Positions 43,937 to 53,344 of a DNA stretch of 64,000 nt are shown in pieces. Position 1 is the stretch's first letter. Every line of letters starts with the position of its first letter. The DNA is from Streptomyces sp. RPA4-2 (GTDB taxonomy: Bacteria > Actinomycetota > Actinomycetes > Streptomycetales > Streptomycetaceae), in NCBI RefSeq assembly GCF_012273515.2, contig NZ_CP050975.2:4836001-4900000 (forward strand). The letters are read 5' to 3'. Under the pieces are notes generated by a model. That model was not told the DNA's origin. It was given only the letters and a program-made list of their open reading frames with translations, and made no database searches. Position numbers and translations under genes: made by a program.

Positions 43937-44986
43937 GTGCAGCTACTCTCCGAGGGCGTCCGGCGGCTGGCGGCCTGGTGTGTCGTGATCCTGCTCGTCG
44001 CCGGTGTGGCGTGGGTCGGGATCCGGCTGTGCGGGGAGCTGCGGACGGCGGTCGTGCCCGTGCTGCTCGCGCTGCTGGGCACCGCGCTGCTGCGCCCGCT
44101 GTACCGGCGGCTGGTGAACATGCGGGTGCAGCGGTCACTGGCCGCGGGGCTCACCTGTGTCGCGGTCGTCGTGGTGGTGGGCGGGGCGGTCTACATCGTC
44201 GTCGCCGCGCTCATCGACACCGGGGACCAGATCCTCGCCTCGCTCAAACAGGCCGCGCGGTCCGTCGCCGAGCACTTCGGCGCGCCGGGCACCTCCCTCG
44301 ACGACCTCACCTCGCACTCCAGGGAACTGCTGACCAAGTTCGGCGGGGCGGCCGCGTCCAACGTCATCAGCGGGGTCAGCCTGGTCGGCGAGAGCATCGC
44401 CGTGGCCGTGCTGGCCCTGCTGCTCGTGTTCTTCTTCCTCCGCGACTCCCACCGCGCCGCCGGCCTGCTGCGCTCGCTCTCGCCCCGCGGCACCGCCGAC
44501 ACCGTGGAAGCCATGGCCCGCCGCGCCTTCGGAGCCGTCGAGGGCTTCATGCGCGGGACCACCCTCATCGCCCTGATCGACGCTCTGTGCATCACCGTCG
44601 GGCTGCTGATCCTGCGCGTCCCGGGTGCGGTCGGGCTCGGCGCGCTCGTCTTCGTGGGCGCGTACATCCCCTACCTGGGCGCGTTCATCTCCGGCGCGGT
44701 GGCGGTGCTGGTCGCGCTCGCCGACCGGGGGCTGGTGATCGCGCTGTGGGCGCTCGGGGTCGTCCTCGCCGTGCAGGTACTGGAAGGGCACGTGCTGCAG
44801 CCGATGATCCAGAGCCGCACCGTGCAGATGCACCCGGCGGTCGTGCTGCTGGCGATCACGGCGGGCGCGTCCGTCGCGGGGATCCTGGGAATGCTGTTCT
44901 CCGTACCGCTGACGGCGGCCGCCTTCGGGATCATCTCGGAGCTGCGCAGGCGCTACTCGTCGGGCTTGGTCGTGGACGACTCGTAG
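43937..44986 (+). CDS. AI-2E family transporter (PerM/TqsA-type membrane protein)
   Basis: 349 residues from GTG. About eight hydrophobic segments with the family layout: two N-terminal helices (LAAWCVVILLVAGVAWVGI), a helix pair (LTCVAVVVVVGGAVYIVVAA), an extended amphipathic central segment, LALLLVFFFLRDSHRAAGL, and C-terminal GALVFVGAYIPYLGAFISGA and HPAVVLLAITAGASVAGILG. These proteins export small molecules, possibly including autoinducer-like compounds; substrate unknown here. The last 34 bases overlap the 3' end of the gene on the other strand. Confidence 0.87.
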   Translation: MQLLSEGVRRLAAWCVVILLVAGVAWVGIRLCGELRTAVVPVLLALLGTALLRPLYRRLVNMRVQRSLAAGLTCVAVVVVVGGAVYIVVAALIDTGDQILASLKQAARSVAEHFGAPGTSLDDLTSHSRELLTKFGGAAASNVISGVSLVGESIAVAVLALLLVFFFLRDSHRAAGLLRSLSPRGTADTVEAMARRAFGAVEGFMRGTTLIALIDALCITVGLLILRVPGAVGLGALVFVGAYIPYLGAFISGAVAVLVALADRGLVIALWALGVVLAVQVLEGHVLQPMIQSRTVQMHPAVVLLAITAGASVAGILGMLFSVPLTAAAFGIISELRRRYSSGLVVDDS

Positions 44987-47106
44987 AACTCGAACCAGAT
45001 GCTCTTGCCCTCGCCGCGCGGGTCCACGCCCCAGGCCTCCGCGAGGATCTCCACGAGCACCAGTCCCCGCCCGGAGGACGCCAGTTCACCGGGATGGCGC
45101 CGGTGCGGAAGGTCGTCGCTCGCGTCCGTGACCTCCACCCGCATCCGGCGGTCGCCCGGCCCGCCGGTCACCTCGGCGACCAGCAGCGCGTCGTCGTCGG
45201 TGTGCACGAGGACGTTGGTCAGGATCTCGGAGACGAGAAGGACCGCCGAGTCGCGCTGGTCCTCCGAGCCCCAGTCGTGCAGCAGCTCGCGCACCTGCTG
45301 GCGGGCGTCCGCGATCCGCTCGGGCGCGGTCTGGGCCACGGTCAGCGCGGTACGGCGTGTCGTGGGCGGAGCCGACGCCGCGACCGTGCCGTCCGCGCCC
45401 GGGCCCTGGCGGGACAGCAGCACCAGCGCGATGTCGTCCTCGCGCCGGTCGGCCAGCGGTCCCGGGGTGTGGTGCGAGGAGGGCCCGTGAACGCCCTGGA
45501 CCAGCGCGTCGGCGAGCTCCTCCAGGTCGCCGTCGTGGGACTCCAGGATCCGGCGGATGCGGCGCCAGCCGGTGTCGAGGTCGTGGCCGCCGGTCTCGAT
45601 CAGTCCGTCGGTGCAGATCAGCATGGTCTCGCCGGGCTCCAGGCAGAGCCGGGTCGTCGGGTAGTCGGCGTCCGGATCGATGCCGAGCGGCAGTCCGCCC
45701 GCCGTGGGGCGCATCAGCACCGTCCCGTCGGCCATGCGTATCGCGGGGTCCGGATGGCCCGCGCGGGCGAAGTCCAGCAGCCCGGTCGCCGGGTCCACCT
45801 CGACGTACAGACAGGTCGCGAAGCGGACGTCCGCGGCTCTGCCGCCGTTCTGCCCGCTGGAGCCGTGCGTCACCGAGTCCGTGACCCCGTACAGGAACCG
45901 TGACGCGCGGGAGAGGACCGCGTCCGGGCGGTGGCCCTCGGAGGCGTACGCGCGCAGGGCGATGCGGAGCTGGCCCATCAGCCCGGCGGCGCGCACGTCG
46001 TGGCCCTGGACGTCGCCGATGACGAGCGCGAAGCGGCCGGTCGGCAGCGGGATCACGTCGTACCAGTCACCGCCGACCTGGAGACCGCCGCCGGTGGGGA
46101 CGTAGCGCGCGGCGATGCCCATGCCCGGCATCCGCGGTCCCAGGGTGGGCATCATCGAGCGCTGCAGACCGTCCGTGAGCTCCCGTTCCGTCTCGGCGGC
46201 CCCGGCCCGGGAGAGGGCTTGCGCGAGCATCCGGGCGACGGTCGTCAGCACCGAGCGTTCGTCGGGCGTGAAGCGGACGGGGTACATGAACGCCGCCATC
46301 CACGCGCCCATCGTGCGGCCCGCGACGGTCAGCGGGAGAAAGGCCCAGGACTCCCGGCCGAAGTGCCGGGCCAGCGGCCAGGAGACGGGATAGCGCTCCT
46401 TGTAGTTCTCGGGGGAGGAGAGATAGACGGCCCGTCCCGTGCGGACCACCTCCGCCGCCGGATAGTCCGTGGCCAGCGACATATGGGTGAAGGGGCCCTC
46501 GTCCCCGGGCTGCTGTCCGTGGTGCCCGACGACGGTGAGCCGGTCGCCCTCGGCGCCGAAGACGGCCAGCCCGTCCGGCGAGAACCCGGGCATCGACAGG
46601 CCGGCCGCGACCCGCAGCACCTCCGCCGTCGACCGGGCCTCGGCCAGGGCCCGCCCCGCGTCCAGCAGGAACGCCTCGCGCGAGCGGCGCCAGTCACCGG
46701 TGACCGGGGTGCGCGCGGCGGTGCCGGGGGAGGGCTCGGTGACCTCTTGGAGGGTGCCGAACAGGTGGAATTCCCCGGTCTCCGGGTCGATCGTCGGCTT
46801 GGAGCGGCTGCGCGCGGTCCGCAGCACCCGGCCGTGCTCGTCCATGACGCGCAACCGCACCTCGGCGAGCGTGTGCTCGGCGACGGCGAGCTGTACGACG
46901 CCGGCGACCTCGTTCCAGTCGGCCGGGTGGAACCGGGCGCGCACGGCGGCCTCGGTGAGCGTCACCGCCTCCGCGGGCAGGCCGAGGAGGCGGGCGGCCT
47001 CCGCGTCGAGGGTGACCAGCCCCTGAGCGTTGTCCCAGCGCCACAGGCCGGTCGCGAGGGCGGCCAGGACGTCCCCCACGGCGGGCAGGGGCTCACCAGT
47101 GCGCAT
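44953..47106 (-). CDS. SpoIIE-type phosphatase with PAS, GAF, PP2C and anti-sigma-like ATPase domains
   Basis: 717 residues. Approximate order: a PAS-like domain 10-120 (LVTLDAEAARLLGLPAEAVT), a GAF domain about 150-310 (FSPDGLAVFGAEGDRLTVVG), a PP2C/SpoIIE catalytic domain about 335-555 with acidic metal residues in GGDWYDVIPLPTGRFALVIG and LICTDGLIETGG, and a HATPase_c domain from about 600 (LLVSEILTNVLVHTDDDALL, GRGLVLVEILAEAWG). The last part resembles RsbW-type anti-sigma kinases. Proteins of this layout act in Streptomyces sigma-factor control. Its 3' end runs 34 bases into the convergent AI-2E gene. No clear ribosome site precedes the ATG. Confidence 0.92.
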   Translation of the reverse strand: MRTGEPLPAVGDVLAALATGLWRWDNAQGLVTLDAEAARLLGLPAEAVTLTEAAVRARFHPADWNEVAGVVQLAVAEHTLAEVRLRVMDEHGRVLRTARSRSKPTIDPETGEFHLFGTLQEVTEPSPGTAARTPVTGDWRRSREAFLLDAGRALAEARSTAEVLRVAAGLSMPGFSPDGLAVFGAEGDRLTVVGHHGQQPGDEGPFTHMSLATDYPAAEVVRTGRAVYLSSPENYKERYPVSWPLARHFGRESWAFLPLTVAGRTMGAWMAAFMYPVRFTPDERSVLTTVARMLAQALSRAGAAETERELTDGLQRSMMPTLGPRMPGMGIAARYVPTGGGLQVGGDWYDVIPLPTGRFALVIGDVQGHDVRAAGLMGQLRIALRAYASEGHRPDAVLSRASRFLYGVTDSVTHGSSGQNGGRAADVRFATCLYVEVDPATGLLDFARAGHPDPAIRMADGTVLMRPTAGGLPLGIDPDADYPTTRLCLEPGETMLICTDGLIETGGHDLDTGWRRIRRILESHDGDLEELADALVQGVHGPSSHHTPGPLADRREDDIALVLLSRQGPGADGTVAASAPPTTRRTALTVAQTAPERIADARQQVRELLHDWGSEDQRDSAVLLVSEILTNVLVHTDDDALLVAEVTGGPGDRRMRVEVTDASDDLPHRRHPGELASSGRGLVLVEILAEAWGVDPRGEGKSIWFEFYESSTTKPDE

Positions 47107-47210
47107 TGAACCACTGTATGAAGAGGTGATCGGTGGGTGCCACCGAGAGTATTCGGAGTGGTGATCTTTGGGTGGCCGGTACCCTTGGGGGGTCCGGGCC
47201 CGCGCCCGGA

Positions 47211-47226
47211 AGTTTCACGTGAAACA
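47211..47226. promoter_or_regulatory. parS centromere site (ParB binding), second copy
   Basis: AGTTTCACGTGAAACA holds the perfect core GTTTCACGTGAAAC at 47212-47225, about 33 bases before the aspS start and within its upstream region. It is about 38.75 kb from the first site at 8461. Because of the spacing to aspS, ParB binding might affect aspS transcription, which is inference. Confidence 0.94.
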
Positions 47227-47258
47227 GACCCCGATCCGCGAAGACTGGATGAACGACG

Positions 47259-49022
47259 ATGCATCGGTACAGGTCCCACACCTGCGGCGAGCTCCGCGCC
47301 TCTGACGTCGACAGCGACGTCCGGCTGAGCGGCTGGCTGCACAATCGCCGAGACCTGGGCGGCATCCTCTTCATCGATCTGCGTGATCACTACGGCATCA
47401 CGCAGCTCGTCGCCCGCCCCGGCACCCCCGCCTACGAGGCCCTCGACAAGGTCTCCAAGGAGTCGACGGTCCGCGTCGACGGCAGGGTCGTCTCCCGCGG
47501 CGCGGAGAACGTCAACCCCGACCTGCCCACCGGCGAGGTCGAGGTCGAGGTGAGCGACGTCGAGCTGCTCGGCGCGGCCGCTCCGCTCCCGTTCACCATC
47601 AACGCCGAGGACGGCGTCAACGAGGAGCGGCGCCTGGAGTACCGCTTCCTCGACCTGCGCCGCGAGCGCATGCACCGCAACATCCTGCTGCGCACGGCCG
47701 TGATCTCCGCGATCCGTCACAAGATGACGGCGCTGGGCTTCAACGAGATGGCGACCCCGATCCTCAGCGCCACCTCCCCGGAGGGTGCCCGCGACTTCGT
47801 CGTGCCGTCCCGCCTCAACCCGGGCAGGTTCTACGCGCTGCCGCAGGCGCCGCAGCAGTTCAAGCAGCTGCTGATGATCTCCGGCTTCGACCGCTACTTC
47901 CAGATCGCGCCCTGTTTCCGCGACGAGGACGCGCGTGCGGACCGCTCGCCGGGCGAGTTCTACCAGCTCGACGTGGAGATGTCCTTCGTCGAGCAGGAGG
48001 ACGTCTTCCAGCCGATCGAGAAGCTGATGACGGAGCTCTTCGAGGAGTTCGGCGGGGACCGCCACGTCACCTCCCCGTTCCCGCGGATCCCGTTCCGTGA
48101 GTCGATGCTGAAGTACGGCTCCGACAAGCCGGATCTGCGGGCCCAGCTGGAGCTGGTCGACATCACCGACATCTTCGCGGGCTCGGAGTTCAAGGCCTTC
48201 GCCGGCAAGCACGTGCGCGCGCTGCCGGTGCCGGACGTCTCCGGCCAGAGCCGGAAGTTCTTCGACGGCCTCGGCGACTACGCGGTCGAGCAGGGTGCGA
48301 AGGGCCTGGCCTGGGTGCGGGTGGGCGAGGACGGCTCGCTGACGGGCCCGATCGCCAAGTTCCTGACCGAGGAGAACGTGGCGGAGCTGACGAAGCGGCT
48401 GTCGCTGGCCCCCGGCCACGCGGTGTTCTTCGGCGCGGGCGAGTTCGACGAGGTCTCGAAGATCATGGGCGCGGTGCGGGTCGAGGCCGCGAAGCGCTCG
48501 GGCAACTTCGAGGAGAACGTCTTCCGGTTCTGCTGGATCGTCGACTTCCCGATGTACGAGAAGGACGAGGACACCGGGAAGATCGACTTCTCGCACAACC
48601 CGTTCTCGATGCCCCAGGGTGGCCTGGAGGCCCTGGAGACCCAGGACCCGCTGGACATCCTGGGCTGGCAGTACGACATCGTCTGCAACGGCGTCGAGCT
48701 GTCCTCCGGCGCGATCCGGAACCACGAGCCCGACATCATGCTCAAGGCCTTCGAGATCGCGGGCTACGACCGTGAGACCGTCGAGGAGCAGTTCGCCGGG
48801 ATGCTCCGCGCCTTCCGCTTCGGCGCCCCGCCGCACGGCGGCATCGCCCCGGGCGTCGACCGCATCGTCATGCTCCTCGCGGACGAGCCGAACATCCGCG
48901 AGACCATCGCGTTCCCGCTGAACGGCAACGCGCAGGACCTGATGATGGGCGCGCCGACGGAGCTGGACGAGAGTCGTCTGCGGGAGCTGCACCTCTCGGT
49001 GCGCAAGCCGCAGCCGAAGTAG
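47259..49022 (+). CDS. aspS: Aspartyl-tRNA synthetase (bacterial type)
   Basis: 587 residues, the expected size. OB-fold anticodon domain at the N terminus ([20 protein letters not shown] in part), class II motif 1/2 region ([40 protein letters not shown]), the bacterial insertion domain (about 300-420), and motif 3 in [16 protein letters not shown]. His in GWLHNRRD at the specificity position is seen in non-discriminating AspRS of some bacteria that also make Asp-tRNAAsn; whether this enzyme does so is inference. A parS lies just upstream. Confidence 0.97.
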   Translation: MHRYRSHTCGELRASDVDSDVRLSGWLHNRRDLGGILFIDLRDHYGITQLVARPGTPAYEALDKVSKESTVRVDGRVVSRGAENVNPDLPTGEVEVEVSDVELLGAAAPLPFTINAEDGVNEERRLEYRFLDLRRERMHRNILLRTAVISAIRHKMTALGFNEMATPILSATSPEGARDFVVPSRLNPGRFYALPQAPQQFKQLLMISGFDRYFQIAPCFRDEDARADRSPGEFYQLDVEMSFVEQEDVFQPIEKLMTELFEEFGGDRHVTSPFPRIPFRESMLKYGSDKPDLRAQLELVDITDIFAGSEFKAFAGKHVRALPVPDVSGQSRKFFDGLGDYAVEQGAKGLAWVRVGEDGSLTGPIAKFLTEENVAELTKRLSLAPGHAVFFGAGEFDEVSKIMGAVRVEAAKRSGNFEENVFRFCWIVDFPMYEKDEDTGKIDFSHNPFSMPQGGLEALETQDPLDILGWQYDIVCNGVELSSGAIRNHEPDIMLKAFEIAGYDRETVEEQFAGMLRAFRFGAPPHGGIAPGVDRIVMLLADEPNIRETIAFPLNGNAQDLMMGAPTELDESRLRELHLSVRKPQPK

Positions 49023-49037
49023 GCCCTGTCCGCGGAG

Positions 49038-49072
49038 TGGCCCGGAACCGTCGTCGGTTCCGGGCCACTTTT
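49038..49072 (+). terminator. Intrinsic terminator of aspS
   Basis: TGGCCCGGAACC (49038-49049) pairs perfectly with GGTTCCGGGCCA (49056-49067) around GTCGTC and is followed by CTTTT. Classic hairpin plus T-run 16 bases after the stop. Confidence 0.92.
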
Positions 49073-49139
49073 GCGTGCCGTGTGAAACCACAGCCCGCAC
49101 TCATGGTGCTGACAGGCGGCGTCCCTAGCGTCGCTGCCC

Positions 49140-50108
49140 ATGACTGAGAGACAAGAACCGCCACACATACGGAACTTGACCCGACGTGAGGTCATCGTCG
49201 CAGGTGGAGCGGCTGTCGCCGCGGTGGGCGTGGCAGGCGGGCTCGCCGTGGACGCGTTCGCGGACGGGGGGAAGGCCGACGCCTCCGCTTCCGCGGGCGC
49301 GACGGTGGCGTGCTACACGCTCACCTCGGAGACCACCGAGGGTCCTTACTACATCGACGCGGACAAGATCCGTCAGGACATCAGGGAGGGCCAGGAGGGC
49401 ATTCCGCTGACCCTCCGGCTCAAGGTGATCGACGCGGACACGTGCAGACCCGTGAAGAACGCGGCGGTCGACATCTGGCACTGCACCGCGCTGGGCATCT
49501 ACTCCGGTTACGAGGCGATGGGCAGCGGCGGTGGCGGTGGTGGGGGCACGCCGCCCTCCGGTTCCCCGCCCGGCGTCCCCTCGGGCACGCCCACGGGCGA
49601 GCCTCCGTCCGGCGGGCCCTCCGGCGGCACGGGCGGTGGGCACTCCGAGCCGACCGACGACGAGCGCTACCTCCGGGGAACCTGGAAGACCGACCAGCAC
49701 GGCCAGGTCACCTTCAAGACGGTCTTCCCGGGGTGGTACCGGGGCCGTGCCGTGCACATCCACACGAAGGTCCACGTCGACGGCGCCTGGACCGACGCGG
49801 GCTACGAGGGCGGGCACACCTGCCACACGGGCCAGTTCTTCTTCGACGAGAAGTCCGTCCTGGCGGCGGCGACGGTCTCGCCGTACTCCACGAACACCGC
49901 CACCCGCACCACGCTGACCGAGGACACGATCTACCCGCAGAACAGTCACACGGGCGGGCTCCTGTACCTCACGTACGACAGGAAGCACCCGGCAAGGGGA
50001 GTGCGCGCGCACCTGACGCTGGGCGTGGCCCCGGACGAGACGCACGACAGCACGGACACGGTGCCGGGCGGGACGGCCTCGGCTTCGGCTTCGGCTTCGT
50101 CGAGCTGA
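49140..50108 (+). CDS. Exported intradiol ring-cleavage dioxygenase with a Gly/Pro-rich insertion
   Basis: 322 residues. A twin-arginine signal lies at 11-38 (NLTRREVIVAGGAAVAAVGV). The catalytic beta-sandwich shows TEGPYYID and IDADTCRPVKNAAVDIWHCT, with the Fe(III) ligands Tyr in GIYSGYE (Y121), Y200 in FPGWYRGRAVHIH, and His206 and His208. Between the first and second ligand Tyr, residues 127-170 are a low-complexity Gly/Pro/Ser insertion, so the active-site loop is displaced by a flexible tether. The C terminus is an Ala/Ser tail. It probably oxidises a catechol-like compound outside the cell, for example lignin-derived aromatics; substrate not shown. Confidence 0.88.
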   Translation: MTERQEPPHIRNLTRREVIVAGGAAVAAVGVAGGLAVDAFADGGKADASASAGATVACYTLTSETTEGPYYIDADKIRQDIREGQEGIPLTLRLKVIDADTCRPVKNAAVDIWHCTALGIYSGYEAMGSGGGGGGGTPPSGSPPGVPSGTPTGEPPSGGPSGGTGGGHSEPTDDERYLRGTWKTDQHGQVTFKTVFPGWYRGRAVHIHTKVHVDGAWTDAGYEGGHTCHTGQFFFDEKSVLAAATVSPYSTNTATRTTLTEDTIYPQNSHTGGLLYLTYDRKHPARGVRAHLTLGVAPDETHDSTDTVPGGTASASASASSS

Positions 50109-50142
50109 CGCAACGGTTCGCCCCAGCGGTGTCCGGTCCTGG

Positions 50143-50781
50143 TCAGAGTGTTCCGGCGTCGGGCCAGTGGGACCAGTGGGTGTTGGGCGGGAGCGTCGGC
50201 CGGTAGCGGGCCGCGTCCGAGGAGTTCAGCACGTCGGCGATCAGCCGGAAGGTCTCGTGGGCGCTCGGCAGGGTGTCCCAGAGATCTTCCGGCTGGTTCC
50301 ATTCGTCGAGCCGCAGCAGTACGGGCAGGTCGGCGGGGAGGCCGGCCCGGAGTTCCGTCCCGTCGGCCAGGAGAAGCCCCTTGTTCTCCGGGGCGAGCAG
50401 GCGGAACACGTCCTGCAACGGGGTGCCGGCGTCGGCGCCGACCGTGAGCGCGGTCCCCCGGACGACCACAGGGGCTCCTCCGGCGTAGACCTCCGTGCCC
50501 TCGGGGTCGATCTCCGCCATGTTGTCCACCCGGTCCAGGAAGGCGCCGAACCCGGGCTCACCGCGGGTGAGGCAGTTGCCGAAGCGGTGCATGACGTCGA
50601 TGAGGTTGCCGCCGCGCGGGTTGTAGCCGAGCAGTTCGGCGACCACGGCCCAGCGCGTGCCGTCTCCGAGGACGTGGAGCCGCGCGTCGACCGGGTGGTA
50701 GTAGCCGTTGTCGAGATCGGGGAACGCCGCCCGGTCCGCGCAGAGATCGAACTGTCCGAGGACCGACGAAGTGGTGATCAC
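50143..50781 (-). CDS. Conserved hypothetical protein, possibly DUF7003-like
   Basis: 212 residues from GTG (MITTSSVLGQFDLC). Landmarks: GYYHPVDARLHVLGDGTRWA, LLGYNPRGGNLIDVMHRFGN and LTVGADAGTPLQDVFRLLAP. The GNxxDVxHxFGNCL-type run reminds me of the DUF7003 family, whose role is not known. No signal peptide, membrane helix or catalytic motif. It follows the gene at 50846 by 64 bases on the same strand, so the two likely form one unit. Confidence 0.7.
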   Translation of the reverse strand: MITTSSVLGQFDLCADRAAFPDLDNGYYHPVDARLHVLGDGTRWAVVAELLGYNPRGGNLIDVMHRFGNCLTRGEPGFGAFLDRVDNMAEIDPEGTEVYAGGAPVVVRGTALTVGADAGTPLQDVFRLLAPENKGLLLADGTELRAGLPADLPVLLRLDEWNQPEDLWDTLPSAHETFRLIADVLNSSDAARYRPTLPPNTHWSHWPDAGTL

Positions 50782-50845
50782 GAAGCCAGGGTAGGCAGGC
50801 CGGCGCGAGCCGCTGGGACCGGGCCCGCTCAGGTCGATGAACAGC

Positions 50846-51322
50846 TCAGGTGTCGTACGTGCCGTCCCACGGGTCCGCGAAGCCGAGGCGGTCCGGGTAG
50901 AGCTCGGCCCAGGTCTCCTCCTCGTCTTCCTTGATCACCAGGCCGAAGAGCACGCCGTCGACGGTGAGTTGGAAGGGGCGGACCGCGATGTCCGTGTAGG
51001 AGCGCCGGGGCAGGCTCCGCAGGAGTTTCGCCAGATGGGCCCTCGCCAGGGAGAGGACCGAACTCTCGCCGTCCGGGGTCAGTTGCTGCTCGGCCCAGGT
51101 GCCCGCGCACCAGATCTCGGAGTCGCGGTAGTGGCCCTGGGAGTCGAAGGTGTGCAGCACCGTGTAGAGGCGCTTGTGCTCTTCCCAGCCGTCGTCGGGC
51201 CGGTACCCCTCGGGGAATGCGTAGGTGACCGACGCCAGGAACTGGCCGTCCGCGTAGTGACCTACGGTCTCGGTGCGGGACTTCGGCTCGTAGGCGATCG
51301 GGATGACCGGAGGGACTGCCAT
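50846..51322 (-). CDS. Hypothetical protein
   Basis: 158 residues, no family recognised. The sequence is acidic and Trp/Tyr-rich (EGYRPDDGWEEHKRLYTVLH, DSQGHYRDSEIWCAGTWAEQ, WAELYPDRLGFADPWDGTYD), predicted alpha/beta, without signal or membrane segment. That character is common among immunity proteins, but there is no toxin gene beside it, so nothing supports that role. First gene of a two-gene minus-strand unit. Confidence 0.7.
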   Translation of the reverse strand: MAVPPVIPIAYEPKSRTETVGHYADGQFLASVTYAFPEGYRPDDGWEEHKRLYTVLHTFDSQGHYRDSEIWCAGTWAEQQLTPDGESSVLSLARAHLAKLLRSLPRRSYTDIAVRPFQLTVDGVLFGLVIKEDEEETWAELYPDRLGFADPWDGTYDT

Positions 51323-51390
51323 GGCGAAACCATACGGGTGGGCGCGCGCATGTCACCATCGGGGTCGGTTTCCGGCCGTCGGACACGGCA

Positions 51391-51424
51391 GCGGGGCCCG
51401 GCGTCGAGTGACGCCGGGCCCCGC
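51391..51424 (-). terminator. Terminator after metG
   Basis: GCGGGGCCCGGCGTC (51391-51405) and GACGCCGGGCCCCGC (51410-51424) form a perfect 15-bp stem around GAGT, 14 bases past the metG stop on its strand. Confidence 0.88.
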
Positions 51425-51438
51425 TCCTGCTGTCCGGA

Positions 51439-53160
51439 CTACTCCGGAGCGCCGCCGAAGCGCTCCTTGTACGACTCCAGGTCCTCGTCCGTGATCTTGG
51501 CGAAGAGCACCGGGGGCACGGTGAACGCGGTGCCCGCCGGCACGGCGTCCAGGGACTTCGCCTCGTCCGCGGACACCCACGCCGCCGTGTCGTCCGCCAG
51601 CGCGAACGCGGAGCGCATCGCCTTGGCGGAGGCGGGGATGAAGGGCTCCGAGACCACCGAGTAGAGGTGGATCAGGTTCATCGCCGTGCGCAGGGTCAGG
51701 GCGGCGCCGTCGGGGTCGGTCTTGATCTCCAGCCAGGGCGCCTTCTCCTCCAGGTAGGAGTTGCCCGCCGACCACAGGGCACGCAGCGCCGCCGCCGCCT
51801 TGCGGAACTGGAGGGCCTCCATCTGGGTCTCGTACTCGGCCAGCAGACCGGCGATCTCCTCGCCGAGCTTCGCCTCCGCCTCACCGGCCGCCGCGCCCGC
51901 CGGGACCTCGTCGCCGAAGCGCTTCCTGGAGAAGGACAGGACGCGGTTGACGAAGTTGCCGAGGGTGTCGGCGAGGTCCTTGTTGACCGTGGTGGTGAAG
52001 TGCTCCCAGGTGAAGGACGAGTCGTCCGACTCGGGGGCGTTGGCGATGAGGAAGTAGCGCCAGTAGTCCGCGGGCAGGATGTCGAGCGCGTGGTCCGTGA
52101 AGACGCCGCGCTTCTGCGACGTGGAGAACTTCCCGCCGTAGTACGTCAGCCAGTTGAAGGCCTTGACGTAGTCGACCTTCTTCCAGGGCTCGCGGACACC
52201 GAGCTCCGTGGCCGGGAACATCACCGTGTGGAACGGGACGTTGTCCTTCGCCATGAACTCCGTGTAGCGGACCGTGTCGTCGGCCTCGTACCACCAGGAC
52301 TTCCAGTCGCGGGTCTCGCCGGCGGGCGCCGCGTCCGCCCACTCCTTCGTCGCACCGATGTACTCGATCGGGGCGTCGAACCAGACGTAGAAGACCTTGC
52401 CCTCGGCGGCCAGTTCCGGCCAGGTGTCGGCGGGCACCGGGACGCCCCAGTCCAGGTCACGGGTGATCGCGCGGTCGTGCAGACCCTCGGTCAGCCACTT
52501 GCGGGCGATGGAGGACGCCAGCTGCGGCCACTCCTCCTCGTGCCGGGAGACCCAGGCCTCGACCTCGTGCTGCAGCTTCGACTGGAGCAGGAAGAGGTGC
52601 TTCGTCTCGCGGACCTCGAGGTCCGTCGAGCCGGAGATCGCCGAACGCGGGTTGATCAGGTCGGTCGGGTCCAGGACGCGCGTGCAGTTCTCGCACTGGT
52701 CGCCGCGCGCCTTGTCGTAGCCGCAGTGCGGGCAGGTGCCCTCGACGTAGCGGTCCGGGAGGAAGCGGCCGTCCGTCGGCGAGTACACCTGACGGATCGC
52801 GCGCTCCTCGATGAACCCGTTCTCGTTCAGACGGCGGGCGAAGTGCTGGGTGATCTCGCGGTTCTGCCCGCTGGAGCTGCGGCCGAAGTAGTCGAAGGCC
52901 AGCTCGAAGCCGTCGTAGACGGCCTTCTGGGCGTCGTGCGCCTGCGCGCAGAACGCGTCGACGGGGATGCCCCGCTCCTTCGCCGCCAGCTCGGCCGGGG
53001 TGCCGTGCTCGTCCGTCGCGCAGATGTACAGCACGTCGTGGCCGCGCTGGCGAAGGTAGCGGGAGTACACGTCCGCCGGGAGCATGGACCCCACCATGTT
53101 GCCCAGGTGCTTGATCCCGTTGATGTACGGAAGGGCGCTGGTGATGAGGTGTCGAGCCAT
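51439..53160 (-). CDS. metG: Methionyl-tRNA synthetase
   Basis: 573 residues. The class I signature reads HLGN (18-21) in [15 protein letters not shown]. Two CxxC knuckles, CPHC and CENC, form the zinc site of the connective peptide, and the KMSKS region reads KFSTSQ. It lacks the C-terminal Trbp111-like dimer domain of E. coli MetG and ends at [10 protein letters not shown]. The KFSTSQ and two-knuckle form are the MetRS1 type with archaeal-like features. It charges initiator and elongator tRNAMet. Upstream of the ATG a hairpin at 53260-53301 ends the preceding gene, so metG has its own promoter in about 100 bases. Confidence 0.97.
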   Translation of the reverse strand: MARHLITSALPYINGIKHLGNMVGSMLPADVYSRYLRQRGHDVLYICATDEHGTPAELAAKERGIPVDAFCAQAHDAQKAVYDGFELAFDYFGRSSSGQNREITQHFARRLNENGFIEERAIRQVYSPTDGRFLPDRYVEGTCPHCGYDKARGDQCENCTRVLDPTDLINPRSAISGSTDLEVRETKHLFLLQSKLQHEVEAWVSRHEEEWPQLASSIARKWLTEGLHDRAITRDLDWGVPVPADTWPELAAEGKVFYVWFDAPIEYIGATKEWADAAPAGETRDWKSWWYEADDTVRYTEFMAKDNVPFHTVMFPATELGVREPWKKVDYVKAFNWLTYYGGKFSTSQKRGVFTDHALDILPADYWRYFLIANAPESDDSSFTWEHFTTTVNKDLADTLGNFVNRVLSFSRKRFGDEVPAGAAAGEAEAKLGEEIAGLLAEYETQMEALQFRKAAAALRALWSAGNSYLEEKAPWLEIKTDPDGAALTLRTAMNLIHLYSVVSEPFIPASAKAMRSAFALADDTAAWVSADEAKSLDAVPAGTAFTVPPVLFAKITDEDLESYKERFGGAPE

Positions 53161-53259
53161 CGCGGGCTGCTCCCAAGTCGCTACGTGGGGTGACGGCCGG
53201 CGGTTCGGATCAGGTCGCCGGTCGTCTTACGAACCTTGAAATCGTAGCCGACATGGGTG

Positions 53260-53301
53260 GGCCGCCCGCCTCCCGTTTTAAGGGATGGGAAGCGGGCGGC
53301 C
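53260..53301 (-). terminator. Hairpin between the VWA gene and metG
   Basis: GGCCGCCCGC (53260-53269) pairs with GCGGGCGGCC (53292-53301), a perfect 10-bp stem with a 22-base loop containing CCCGTTTTAAGGG. It is on the minus strand, 43 bases past the VWA stop, and upstream of metG. Confidence 0.8.
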
Positions 53302-53344
53302 TCCGGTGGTTCGCGCTGGGGTTCCGGCGGGGTGCCGGCGCCGC

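Noticed and set aside
50143..51322. Second toxin/immunity pair
   Set aside because: The two proteins look acidic and immunity-like, but no toxin, secretion signal or nuclease motif is nearby.
53161..53259. T-box or SAM riboswitch in the metG leader
   Set aside because: Only about 100 bases between terminator and start, without T-box or SAM-I motifs; the hairpin belongs to the preceding gene.
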